Position numbers and translations under genes: made by a program | Part shown: piece by piece, positions 8,848 through 16,982 of the stretch | Position numbering within the stretch: position 1 is the stretch's first letter | Layout of the letters: each line of letters begins with the position of its first letter | Notes under the pieces: model-generated | What the model was told of the DNA's origin: nothing | Database searches by the model: none | The model's input: only the letters and a program-made list of their open reading frames with translations | Assembly (NCBI GenBank): GCA_021325435.1 | Contig: JAJPHE010000131.1 | Location: 1 to 53,504 of the forward strand | DNA: 53,504 nucleotides | From: Actinomycetota bacterium | GTDB taxonomy: Bacteria; Actinomycetota; Acidimicrobiia; Acidimicrobiales; JAJPHE01 | Direction of reading: 5' to 3'

Positions 8848-10008
8848 ATGGCCGGCGGCGCCAACGGCGGAGGTGAAGCGGCCGACGGGTCGAGAACGTT
8901 GCCGCGGTGGGTGGCCCCCGCCGCCGCCTGCTGCGCCGCCCTCCTGGTGGCGGCGACCCTCGGTGTGGCCTACCACTCGGCGCCGGACGCACCGCAGCTG
9001 GCGGCCGCCAGGGCCTCCCAGGCGGTGAGGCCGAACGACACCGCCGCCACCCCCGCCCGCATCCCGGCGCCGAGGCCGGCGGCCCGCCCCGCCCCAGTGG
9101 CAGCCGCCCCTGCCGCCGACCTCAGCCTGGCCGGCTGCCCTCCCCCGCCCTACCACCCCCCGCCGGCGTCACCCCCCTGGCACCCGGCGACCCTTGTCCC
9201 CGACGCCGCCCTTCCGCCGGCGCCGCCGCCGGTGCGACGCAGCGCGTCACTGTCGGCACTGGCGGGCAAGGGCATGTGGATCTGGAGGTTCCCCGATGCC
9301 GACCACGGGGACCCGGTCGCCGTGGTGGCCGACGCCAAGAGGGCCGGCCTGCGCCAGCTGTGGGTTCGGGTCGGTGATTCCCAGGCCGGGTTCTACGGGG
9401 CGCCGAGCCTCGCCGCGCTAGTTCCGGTGGCCCACGCCAACGGCATCGCCGTCATCGGTTGGGGGTTCCCGTACCTGTTCGACCCGGTCGCTGACGCTGC
9501 GTGGACGGGCCAGGCCCTGGCATGGCGCGCTCCGGACGGGCAGGGGCTGGACGGGTTCTCCGCCGACATCGAAACCGCCGACGAAGGCGTCGCCCTCAGC
9601 CCCCAGCGGACCGAGGTCTACCTGGGCCTGGTGCGCCGGGCCTTCCCGAAGGTGCTGATGGTGGGCACGGTCTTCCCCCCCAACGACCATTTCTGGGCGA
9701 CCTATCCGTATGCCAGCATCGCGGCCTACGTCGACGCCCTCGCCCCGATGGTGTACTGGGGGTGCGACCAGCCGGCCGCCGACGTCGCCGTCGCCTTGCA
9801 GCGACTCCGTCCTCTGGCTCCGGTTCATGTGATCGGCCAGGCCTACAGCATGGGCGACGTCGGCGGCCGACAGCCCTCACCCAGCCCGACCGAGATCTCC
9901 ACCTTCCTGCTGGCCGCCAGGTCCGGGGGAGCGGTGGGGGCGTCCCTGTGGAGCTGGCAGTCGATCGACGCCGACGAGTGGGCCGCCCTCAGCTCCTACC
10001 GCTGGTGA
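8848..10008 (+). CDS. Membrane-tethered TIM-barrel protein (glycosidase-like), Pro/Ala-rich linker
   Basis: A 386-residue protein: a short cytoplasmic N-terminus, one membrane anchor (W-V-A-P-A-A-A-C-C-A-A-L-L-V at about 21-42), a long Ala/Pro linker (about 45-130), then a globular domain from G-K-G-M-W-I-W-R-F. That domain has the strand/helix rhythm of a (beta/alpha)8 barrel: L-R-Q-L-W-V-R-V-G, A-V-I-G-W-G-F, G-F-S-A-D-I-E, A-P-M-V-Y-W-G. D-I-E in the fourth strand is a candidate catalytic acid pair. It probably acts outside the membrane on wall or polysaccharide (inference). It is convergent with the NlpC/P60 gene, 3 nt apart. I do not recognise a characterised family. Confidence 0.78.
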   Translation: MAGGANGGGEAADGSRTLPRWVAPAAACCAALLVAATLGVAYHSAPDAPQLAAARASQAVRPNDTAATPARIPAPRPAARPAPVAAAPAADLSLAGCPPPPYHPPPASPPWHPATLVPDAALPPAPPPVRRSASLSALAGKGMWIWRFPDADHGDPVAVVADAKRAGLRQLWVRVGDSQAGFYGAPSLAALVPVAHANGIAVIGWGFPYLFDPVADAAWTGQALAWRAPDGQGLDGFSADIETADEGVALSPQRTEVYLGLVRRAFPKVLMVGTVFPPNDHFWATYPYASIAAYVDALAPMVYWGCDQPAADVAVALQRLRPLAPVHVIGQAYSMGDVGGRQPSPSPTEISTFLLAARSGGAVGASLWSWQSIDADEWAALSSYRW

Positions 10009-10011
10009 GGC

Positions 10012-11319
10012 TCAGGACCCGTAACGACTGAGAGGGCGGCTGGCCGCGAAGTAGTCGGTCCACAGGTAGGACTCGACCCGCACGTTGGCGCCGGTGTGAG
10101 GAGCGTCGACCATCTGGCCGTTGCCGATGTAGATGCCGTCGTGGGTGACGTTGTCCGGCGTGCCGAAGAACACGATGTCGCCCGGAGCCAGCGGCGCGGA
10201 CGGGGCCAGCACCGGCCCGTAGGCGTACTGGTCGGTCGTTACCCGGGGCAGCGAGACCCCGACGCTGGAGTAGGCGGCCTGCACCAGCCCGGAGCAGTCG
10301 TAGGCGTCCGGTCCCGTCGCTCCCCACTGATAGGGCTTGGCCACCTGGGCCAGGACGAACTGCACCACCCGCTGGGCTCCGGGCGGCGGCCCGGGGGCGG
10401 CGATGGCAACCACGGCGACACCGGTGCTGGTCGACGGGGCCGAGGACGACGAGGTCAGGTTGCCGTTGGCGGCGGGGACGTTGGCGTCGCCGTAGCCGAG
10501 GGCCTGCCCGGAGCTGGTCGCAAGCCAGTAGCCGGCCCCGTCGGAGGTGAGGGCCATGCCCACCACGGGTGCCGACAGCGGGGTGGACCCGGCCGAGCCG
10601 TAGAAGCGGGCGTCACCGAAGGTGAACATTCCCCCGTCCGACGCCACCAGCAGGTAGCCGCCGCCGTCGAGCGTCGAAGCCATCCCGACCACCGGCTTGT
10701 TGAGGCGCAGAGCCCCGGTCGAGCCGAAGAAGCGGGCGTCACCGAAGGTGAAGATGCCGCCGTCGGACGCCACCAGCAGGTAGCCGCCGCCGTCGGGAGT
10801 CGAGGTGATGCCCACCACCGGCTTGTTGAGGCGCAGGGCCCCGGTCGAGCCGAAGAAGCGGGCGTCCCCGGCGGTGAAGATGCCGCCATCCGACGCCACC
10901 AGGAACAGCCCGTGGCCGTCGGGAGTGCCGGCCATCCCCACCACCGGCCGGTTGAGTTGGGAGGGTATGGCGGCCGACAGCGCCGGCGCGTCGCCGGTGG
11001 CAATGATCTGCCCCTTGGCCGTGGCCAACCAGTAGCCCTTGGCATCGGGCGTGGCCACCATGGCCACCACCGCGCCGGGGGGCGGGGAGGCCGGGGTGTA
11101 GCCGCCGACCGGCGTGGAGCCCTGCGACTGGACCTGGCCGCCCGCAGTGGCCAACCAGAAGCCGCCGGGTGTGGTGGCGCCGCCAGTCGTGCCGGTCGCG
11201 GGGCTGGTGGTGGTCGTGGTGGCCCCGGCCGCCGCCGGCCACCCGCACAACACGCTCACTGCCGCGGCGGCCAACATCCAACGGCCACTGCGCCTGCTGC
11301 GGTGAGGGGACTGATACAT
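10012..11319 (-). CDS. Secreted NlpC/P60 peptidoglycan hydrolase with repeat domain
   Basis: A 435-residue secreted protein. Residues 1-33 are a signal peptide (R-R-S-R-R-S-G-R-W then a hydrophobic core ending A-G-A). A Thr-rich spacer leads into 42-residue repeats of the type 'G-Y-L-L-V-A-S-D-G-G-I-F-T-F-G-D-A' (about 65-290), probably propeller-like blades. The C-terminal NlpC/P60 domain (about 315-435) has the catalytic Cys in D-C-S-G-L and His in T-H-D-G-I-Y-I-G, with a further His in D-A-P-H-T-G. It should cleave peptide stems of peptidoglycan. The start has a good ribosome site (AGGAG 7 nt upstream). The repeats may bind the cell surface; this is inference. Confidence 0.9.
   Translation of the reverse strand: MYQSPHRSRRSGRWMLAAAAVSVLCGWPAAAGATTTTTSPATGTTGGATTPGGFWLATAGGQVQSQGSTPVGGYTPASPPPGAVVAMVATPDAKGYWLATAKGQIIATGDAPALSAAIPSQLNRPVVGMAGTPDGHGLFLVASDGGIFTAGDARFFGSTGALRLNKPVVGITSTPDGGGYLLVASDGGIFTFGDARFFGSTGALRLNKPVVGMASTLDGGGYLLVASDGGMFTFGDARFYGSAGSTPLSAPVVGMALTSDGAGYWLATSSGQALGYGDANVPAANGNLTSSSSAPSTSTGVAVVAIAAPGPPPGAQRVVQFVLAQVAKPYQWGATGPDAYDCSGLVQAAYSSVGVSLPRVTTDQYAYGPVLAPSAPLAPGDIVFFGTPDNVTHDGIYIGNGQMVDAPHTGANVRVESYLWTDYFAASRPLSRYGS
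10565..11068 (-). repeat. In-gene tandem repeat, 126-bp period, four units
   Basis: Units begin at 10565, 10691, 10817 and 10943, exactly 126 bp (42 codons) apart. The 10691 and 10817 units are very similar at DNA level; the outer ones have diverged. They encode the repeat blades of the NlpC/P60 protein and could expand or contract by slippage or recombination. Confidence 0.85.
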
Positions 11320-11476
11320 CCGAATGCTCCTGGCTCTGGGCCTGCTCCGCGTCAGGCTTTCGGGCTTCCCAGGTCCTTCGGCAGCTTCGGGACGAAACTG
11401 GAACCAGAAACTTCTGCCCCACGAGCACCAGGATCAACGGACGGCGGTGCGTGGTCATTTGTGACTACGCCGTAAT

Positions 11477-11490
11477 TGACACCTGTGTCA
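11477..11490. promoter_or_regulatory. Perfect dyad TGACAC-CT-GTGTCA between divergent genes
   Basis: Six-base arms are separated by two bases, 19 nt before ATG 11510. The 190-bp gap (11320-11509) separates the NlpC/P60 gene and the GGDEF/EAL gene and holds no other gene that I can see. The spacing of TTGAC and GTCAT resembles a CRP/FNR-family operator, but the regulator is unknown. Confidence 0.4.
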
Positions 11491-11509
11491 TCTGTTCATC
11501 AGGGAAGAA

Positions 11510-13921
11510 ATGCCCCACAATCGACCGGTGGTGAGCATCACCCAGGACCCCCTCGCGCTCGTTCGGCTCCGCGCCGTGCGCAGCGGCGTGGTCATGACCT
11601 TCCTGGTCGTGCTGGTTCTGGTGCTGTATCCGTTCCTGCCCGGCCACCTCCCCACCGGGCGGCTCTACTGGCCGGTGGTGGCGGCGGCCATCGTCGGGGC
11701 CGTGGCCGTGGCGTCGATCCCGTGGCGGTCGCTCCTCGGACGGCCGGCCGGCATGCGGCTGCTCTATGTCTGGTCCCTGCTCGACATAGCCCTGATCACC
11801 CTGGGCGTGCAGGCCAGCGGCGGGGCCCGGTCACACCTGTTCTGGCTCTACTCGTTCACCATCGTCTTCTCCGCCTTGACCTGCTACCCCCTGTTGTCGC
11901 AGCTCGCCCTGGTGGCCATAACCGCCGGCGGCTATCTGCTGGTCGCCTTCACCGGCCCCACGTCGGTCACCGTCGCCGACGCCTTCGTCGGCCTCACCCT
12001 TCTCGGCCTCATCATGGGCTTGTCGAGCGTGTTGTCCATGGAGCTGGTCAACCAGGTGCGGATGCAACAGGAGGCCGCCAGGGAGGCGGCCGGACGGGCG
12101 GCGCTCCTGGCCATGGTGGCGGCGGCGGCCCGCAGCATCAACACTCTCGATCTCGACCAGTCGTTGGCCACCGTCACCGAGACGTCGTTGGGTCTCGGCT
12201 TCGACGCGGTGGAGATCTGCCTCTACAACGAGGCGGCCGGCACCTGGAGGGTCGCCCGCCACCAGGGCCTGTACCACAACTACGTCCCCGAACGGCCCAT
12301 CGAATCGGGTATCGCCGGCACGGTGTGGAAGGAACGCAAGACCGTGGCCATGGGGGACTACGCCGCCTGGTCCGGGGGCATCGAGGAGGTCCGGTCGGCA
12401 GGTTTCCGGACGGTCGTGGCCTCCCCGATCTGGACCAGCGGCGACCTGCGGGGCGCCCTCATCGCCGGCAACCACCGCAGCGGGTCCAGCCCCGCCCACG
12501 TGCAGGAGTGCCTCGAGCTGCTCGCCGCCCAGGCCGGGGCGGCACTCGACAACGCCCAGCGTTTCTCCGAGCGGAGCCGGTTTGAGGCGGAGATCGCCTA
12601 CCAGGCGTCCCACGACGCCCTGACCGACCTGCCCAACCGGGCCCTTTTCGCCGAGCTGCAACAACAGGCGCTGGCGACGGCCCGACGCTCGGGTCGGGCG
12701 ACCGCCGTGTTGCTCCTCGACCTCGACCGGTTCAAGAGCGTCAACGACAGCCTCGGCCACCACGCCGGCGACCAGCTGCTCATCGAGGTGGCCCGCCGGC
12801 TGCGGGAGGTGCTGCGCCCGGAGGACACCCTCGCCCGTTACGGCGGCGACGAGTTCGCCGCCCTCCTCTACGACCTGCCCGCCCCGGAGGTGGCCGCCGA
12901 AACGGCGACCAAGATCCTGGCCACGCTGTCCCATCCCTTCCGGGTGGGTGGTTCCGAGCTCTACACCAGCGCCAGCATCGGCATCTCCTACGTGCGGCCG
13001 GGTGGCCCCCGCATATCGGACACGGTGCGCGAGGCCGAGCTCGCCATGTACCGGGCCAAGGAGCAGGGCAAGGGTCGCTGGAGCGTGTTCGAGCCGGAGA
13101 TGGACTTCGCCGCGTCACGCCGTTTGGAGATGGAGACCGAGCTGCGCCGGGCCCTCGACTCAGGTGACCTGTATCTCGTGTATCAGCCCATTGCCAGCCT
13201 CGAGTCGGGCCGGGTCACCGGGGTGGAGGCGCTCCTGCGCTGGCACCACCGCTCCCTCGGTGAGATCGAACCGGTCGACTTCATCCCCTTGGCCGAGGAC
13301 ACCGGCCTCATCATCGCCATCGGCGACTGGGTGTTGGGGGAGGCGTGCGCCCAGGTCAGGCGATGGGAAGAGGAAGGACTGCCGCCGCTGCAGGTAGCGG
13401 TGAACCTGTCCGGTCGCCAGTTCCACCAACCCGACCTCGTGCAGCGGGTGCAGGAAGTCCTCGACCAGACCGACCTGCCGCCGGCCCGGCTCACCCTCGA
13501 GATCACCGAGACCGTCGCCATGGAGGACATGCAGACGACGATCCACACCATCGGGGACCTCGCTCAGCTCGGAGTGGGAATCGCCCTCGACGATTTCGGC
13601 CAGGGATCGTCGTCGCTCGGGGCCCTCCGCCGCTTCCCGCTGCACGCGGTGAAGGTCGACAAGGTGTTCGTGGCTGGGGTGGCCGACGACGGCCCCGACC
13701 GGGCGATCGTCTCCTCGGTCATCACCCTGGCCCGGTCTCTGGGCATCGGCGTCACCGCCGAGGGCATCGAGAACCCGGTCCAGCTGGCTGCCCTGCGGTC
13801 GCTCGGTTGCAGCCGGGGGCAGGGCTACTACCTGTCCCACCCGGTGCGGCCCGAGGCGCTGGGCTCCGTCCTGCCGGCAGTGGCTGCCCTTCTCGGTCAG
13901 CAGGCGGTCACGGCGACCTGA
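11510..13921 (+). CDS. Membrane GAF-GGDEF-EAL protein (cyclic di-GMP turnover)
   Basis: An 803-residue signalling protein. Residues about 25-180 hold around six membrane segments, 195-355 a GAF-like sensor domain, 365-525 the diguanylate cyclase domain with intact G-G-D-E-F at 445-449, and 545-790 the phosphodiesterase domain with intact E-A-L at 573-575, plus N-L-S-G-R-Q-F and D-D-F-G-Q-G-S-S-S-L-G. Both catalytic signatures are intact, so it may make and break cyclic di-GMP, or one domain may be regulatory. Start ATG 11510 has GGGAAG upstream. A palindrome at 11477-11490 is a candidate operator. The STAS and TreT-like genes follow. Confidence 0.93.
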   Translation: MPHNRPVVSITQDPLALVRLRAVRSGVVMTFLVVLVLVLYPFLPGHLPTGRLYWPVVAAAIVGAVAVASIPWRSLLGRPAGMRLLYVWSLLDIALITLGVQASGGARSHLFWLYSFTIVFSALTCYPLLSQLALVAITAGGYLLVAFTGPTSVTVADAFVGLTLLGLIMGLSSVLSMELVNQVRMQQEAAREAAGRAALLAMVAAAARSINTLDLDQSLATVTETSLGLGFDAVEICLYNEAAGTWRVARHQGLYHNYVPERPIESGIAGTVWKERKTVAMGDYAAWSGGIEEVRSAGFRTVVASPIWTSGDLRGALIAGNHRSGSSPAHVQECLELLAAQAGAALDNAQRFSERSRFEAEIAYQASHDALTDLPNRALFAELQQQALATARRSGRATAVLLLDLDRFKSVNDSLGHHAGDQLLIEVARRLREVLRPEDTLARYGGDEFAALLYDLPAPEVAAETATKILATLSHPFRVGGSELYTSASIGISYVRPGGPRISDTVREAELAMYRAKEQGKGRWSVFEPEMDFAASRRLEMETELRRALDSGDLYLVYQPIASLESGRVTGVEALLRWHHRSLGEIEPVDFIPLAEDTGLIIAIGDWVLGEACAQVRRWEEEGLPPLQVAVNLSGRQFHQPDLVQRVQEVLDQTDLPPARLTLEITETVAMEDMQTTIHTIGDLAQLGVGIALDDFGQGSSSLGALRRFPLHAVKVDKVFVAGVADDGPDRAIVSSVITLARSLGIGVTAEGIENPVQLAALRSLGCSRGQGYYLSHPVRPEALGSVLPAVAALLGQQAVTAT

Positions 13922-13935
13922 AGCCCTCGAGCCAC

Positions 13936-13941
13936 TACACT
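13936..13941 (+). promoter_or_regulatory. -10 hexamer TACACT for the STAS gene (leadered)
   Basis: TACACT predicts a start near 13948 and a leader of about 24 nt that carries the ribosome site GAGGGG before ATG 13972. This contrasts with the leaderless promoters elsewhere. Confidence 0.4.
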
Positions 13942-13971
13942 GCCCCTGTCCGGGCAGACGAGAGGGGCGTC

Positions 13972-14352
13972 ATGGCGGAGCGGTTCCTGCAGGCGCATAC
14001 CGATCTCCGGGTCCGCGTGCGTGAAGAGCGGAGTTGGGGAATCGCCGAGCTGGGTGGCGACATGGACGTGTTCAACGCGCCCCGGGCCCGCGAGGCCCTG
14101 ATCGACATGATCCAGAACCGCTCCAGCAACGTCATCGTCGACCTGTCCGAGGTGGACTTCCTCGATTCCACCGGCCTGGGCGTGCTGGTCGGAGCCCTCA
14201 AGCGGGCTCAGCAGCACGGGGGCACCATGCGCCTGGTGGTCACCCGGCCCCAGGTGCGCAAGCTGTTCTCGGTCACCGGACTCGACCAGGTCTTCGGCCT
14301 CTACGACGACGTCGAGGCGGCTCTGGACGCGCCCCACGAGGAGCAGTCCTAG
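13972..14352 (+). CDS. STAS-domain protein (anti-sigma factor antagonist-like)
   Basis: A 126-residue single-domain STAS protein of the SpoIIAA/RsbV type. These bind and release a partner-switching kinase/anti-sigma factor, controlled by phosphorylation of a Ser/Thr. The site is in V-D-F-L-D-S-T-G-L-G-V-L (residues about 61-72), where D-S-T-G matches the phospho-acceptor turn. I chose ATG 13972 with GAGGGG upstream; the longer open frame overlaps the EAL gene. The TreT-like gene starts 15 nt after its stop, so the pair is probably one transcript. No anti-sigma kinase is seen in the window. Confidence 0.9.
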   Translation: MAERFLQAHTDLRVRVREERSWGIAELGGDMDVFNAPRAREALIDMIQNRSSNVIVDLSEVDFLDSTGLGVLVGALKRAQQHGGTMRLVVTRPQVRKLFSVTGLDQVFGLYDDVEAALDAPHEEQS

Positions 14353-14367
14353 CCCTCTCCCCGAGGA

Positions 14368-15789
14368 ATGGTCGCGCTGCGCGACGTCGACGTCCCCGTA
14401 CTTCCGCTCGACCGCTTCCGCCCGCTGGTGGGCGAAGAGCGCTACGCCGATCTGCAAGCCACGGCCCGGCTCACCCGTGAGGCGGTGCGGGGCCGCACCG
14501 TCTGGACACTCAACTCGACGGCGGCCGGTGGAGGCGTGGCCGAGATGCTGCGGGTGCTCGTCGGCTACGGCCTCGGCACCGGGCTGCACGTGCGCTGGCA
14601 GGCCATCAGCGGGGATGAGCCCTTCTACGCCATCACCAAGCGGATCCACAACCGCATCCACGGCTCGCCCGGCGACGAGGGTGGGTTGGGACCAGCGGAG
14701 GCCAACCACTACCGCTCGGTGAGCGAGGAGAACGCCACCGCCTTTTTGGGCGAGGCCCGCCCGGGCGACGTGGCCATCCTCCATGACCCCCAAACCGCCG
14801 GCATGTCGCGGCCCCTGGCCGAGGCGGGGGTGCACGTGGTCTGGCGGTGCCACATCGGCGCCGACCTGTCGAACCGGTGGACGGAGGAGGCGTGGCGCTT
14901 CCTGCTCCCCGAACTCCGGGCGGCTCAAGCCTTCGTCTTCTCTCGGCAGGCCTACGTGCCCGCCGAGCTGTCCACGGCGCGGGTATCGGTGATCCCTCCG
15001 TCGATCGACCCGTTCTCGCCCAAGAACTACGACATGAGCAGCGAGGCGGTGGCGGCCGTCCTCCAAGCGATCGGGGTGCTCGGTGGGCCCCCCGACGTCC
15101 CCGCCACCTTCGCCCGCTTCGACGGCACTCAGGGGACGGTCGCCCGTCGGGCCACGATCATCGGCGAGGACCACGGGCTCGACCCGTCCCAGCCGCTGGT
15201 CGTCCAGGTGTCGCGGTGGGACCGGCTGAAGGACATGGCCGGCGTCATGGCCGGCTTCGCCGAAGGCGTCGCCGAACGCAGCGACGCCCATCTGGTCCTG
15301 GTCGGCCCGGCGGTGGACGGCGTGGCCGACGACCCGGAGGGCGCCGAGGTCCTGGCCGAGTGCGCCTCGGCCTGGCACCGGTTGCGCCGCCAGCAACGCC
15401 GGGCCATCAGCCTGGTCACCTTGCCCATGGACGACGTCGACGAGAACGCGGCCATGGTCAACGCCTTGCAGCGTCAGGCCACCGTCATCGTGCAGAAGAG
15501 CCTGTTCGAAGGGTTCGGGCTGACCGTCAGCGAAGGGATGTGGAAAGCCAAGCCGGTAGTGGCCTCCGCCGTCGGCGGCATCGTCGACCAGATCGCGGCC
15601 GGCACCGGCGTGCTGCTTGACGACCCGACCGACCTCGAGCAGTTCGCCGACGTCCTCGTCGACCTGCTGCGCCGGCCGGAGGACGCGATCGGTATCGGCG
15701 ACCGGGCCCGCCGCCACGTGATCCACCACTTCCTGGGCGACCGCCACCTGTTGCAGCTCGCTCGCCTCATCGGCGAGCTTCTGGACTGA
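14368..15789 (+). CDS. treT: Trehalose synthase (TreT-like, GT4 glycosyltransferase)
   Basis: A 473-residue GT4 retaining glycosyltransferase that closely resembles TreT, which joins an NDP-glucose donor to glucose to give trehalose (EC 2.4.1.245). Marks are T-V-W-T-L-N-S-T-A-A-G-G-G-V-A-E-M-L (acceptor/donor loop, about 44-61), V-V-W-R-C-H-I-G-A-D (about 156-165), V-Q-V-S-R-W-D-R-L-K-D (about 278-288) and the donor Glu motif F-E-G-F-G-L-T-V-S-E (about 382-391). Start ATG 14368 has GAGG just upstream. It follows the STAS gene by 15 nt, which suggests stress-linked expression (inference). Confidence 0.88.
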   Translation: MVALRDVDVPVLPLDRFRPLVGEERYADLQATARLTREAVRGRTVWTLNSTAAGGGVAEMLRVLVGYGLGTGLHVRWQAISGDEPFYAITKRIHNRIHGSPGDEGGLGPAEANHYRSVSEENATAFLGEARPGDVAILHDPQTAGMSRPLAEAGVHVVWRCHIGADLSNRWTEEAWRFLLPELRAAQAFVFSRQAYVPAELSTARVSVIPPSIDPFSPKNYDMSSEAVAAVLQAIGVLGGPPDVPATFARFDGTQGTVARRATIIGEDHGLDPSQPLVVQVSRWDRLKDMAGVMAGFAEGVAERSDAHLVLVGPAVDGVADDPEGAEVLAECASAWHRLRRQQRRAISLVTLPMDDVDENAAMVNALQRQATVIVQKSLFEGFGLTVSEGMWKAKPVVASAVGGIVDQIAAGTGVLLDDPTDLEQFADVLVDLLRRPEDAIGIGDRARRHVIHHFLGDRHLLQLARLIGELLD

Positions 15790-15792
15790 TCC

Positions 15793-16974
15793 TCACACCC
15801 GCAGGTACCACCCCAGCCGGTGCAGCACGGCCAGCACCAGCCACCAGGCGCCCAGCAGGGCGCAGGCGTACACCAGGGCCCCGCCCGACGGGCCGAAGTG
15901 GGGCGCGAGATGGTCGTGCCATATCCAGAACGGGATCGGCGCCGACGGGTCGCCGTTGGCCAGATGGTGGTAGTGGGCCAGGGCCGCGGCGCTGAGCTCG
16001 GAACCGACGTAGATCAAGATGGCGTTGGCGCCGAGCACCCTCAGGGGAGCCGAGATCCAACGGGCCGGGCGGGTGTCATGGTCGAACAAGAGGTGGCAGA
16101 GGGCGAGCGCCAGCACCGACCACCCCGACATAAGAGCGACGAACGACGACGTCCACATCCGCTTGTTGATCGGCAGGGCGTGGCTCCATCCCTCGCCGAC
16201 GGCGAGGAGCAGCAACCCGGAAACCACCATGGCGGCCACCTTGACCCGCTCGCCCACCCGGCTGCGCAGGAGGAGGCCGGCCCAGTGGCCGATGAGCACG
16301 CCGGCGGCGGCCGGCAGGCTGCCCAGCAGCCCCTCCGGGTCATACCCGGGGCGACCGCCGCCGTACATGTGGGCCGATCCCAAAACGGTGCGGTCGACCC
16401 ACGCGGCGAGACTGCCGCTCGGGGTGAGCATGTGCCGGCCGTGGCCCGGCACGGGGACCCACGTCAGCAGGGCCCAGTAGCCGATCAACAGCGCCGCCAC
16501 CAGGACCACCTGCGCTTCGACCCGAAGCAGAAGCACGGCGGCCGCGGCGATCAAGTAGGCCAGGGCGATGCGCTGAAGCACCCCCATGATCCGCAAGTGC
16601 CCGAGCACAGATCCACCCCCGCCCAGCAGAAGTGGAAAGCCGTTGACGAGGAGGCCCAAGGCGAACAGCAGCACCACCCGGCGCGCTATCCGGGCCCACA
16701 CCCCTCGCCGGTCCCCGTGCCGGGGGAGGGAGAAGGCCATGGAGACGCCCACCATGAAGAGGAAGGCCGGGAAGATGGTGTCGGCGAAGGTCCACCCGTC
16801 CCACGGCGAGTGGGTCAGCTGGTGGTACAGGTACGGTGGCCCGGTGGCGGGGTCGTTGACCAGCACCATGGCGGCGATGGTGGCGCCGCGCAGGGCGTCC
16901 AACGACAGAAGCCGGCGACGGGTAGGAGCTGGGGGAACGGACTCGGCACGGGACTCGGCCGGCCGGTCCTGCAT
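15793..16974 (-). CDS. Multi-pass membrane acyltransferase-like protein (NagX/HGSNAT-like, DUF5009/DUF1624)
   Basis: A 393-residue membrane protein with about ten membrane segments. The N-terminal block R-L-L-S-L-D-A-L-R-G-A-T-I-A-A-M-V-L-V-N is the signature of the heparan-alpha-glucosaminide N-acetyltransferase/NagX and YeiB-like families, followed by P-A-F-L-F-M-V-G-V-S-M-A-F-S. Members move acetyl or acyl groups onto sugars across the membrane; the substrate here is unknown. ATG 16974 is my start; GTG 16986 would overlap the upstream SDR stop (GTGA) and is equally possible. It is coupled to that SDR and convergent with treT by 3 nt. Confidence 0.82.
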   Translation of the reverse strand: MQDRPAESRAESVPPAPTRRRLLSLDALRGATIAAMVLVNDPATGPPYLYHQLTHSPWDGWTFADTIFPAFLFMVGVSMAFSLPRHGDRRGVWARIARRVVLLFALGLLVNGFPLLLGGGGSVLGHLRIMGVLQRIALAYLIAAAAVLLLRVEAQVVLVAALLIGYWALLTWVPVPGHGRHMLTPSGSLAAWVDRTVLGSAHMYGGGRPGYDPEGLLGSLPAAAGVLIGHWAGLLLRSRVGERVKVAAMVVSGLLLLAVGEGWSHALPINKRMWTSSFVALMSGWSVLALALCHLLFDHDTRPARWISAPLRVLGANAILIYVGSELSAAALAHYHHLANGDPSAPIPFWIWHDHLAPHFGPSGGALVYACALLGAWWLVLAVLHRLGWYLRV

Positions 16975-16982
16975 CAGCGTCG

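Noticed and set aside
10565-11068. Regular 126-bp repeats, considered as a CRISPR-like or mobile array.
   Set aside because: The units are in frame, lack unique spacers and encode protein blades of the NlpC/P60 gene.
11320-11509. 190-bp leader of the NlpC/P60 gene as a cyclic di-AMP (ydaO-type) riboswitch.
   Set aside because: ydaO riboswitches often precede wall hydrolases in actinobacteria, but I could not find the conserved blocks on the minus strand. A covariance-model scan would be decisive.
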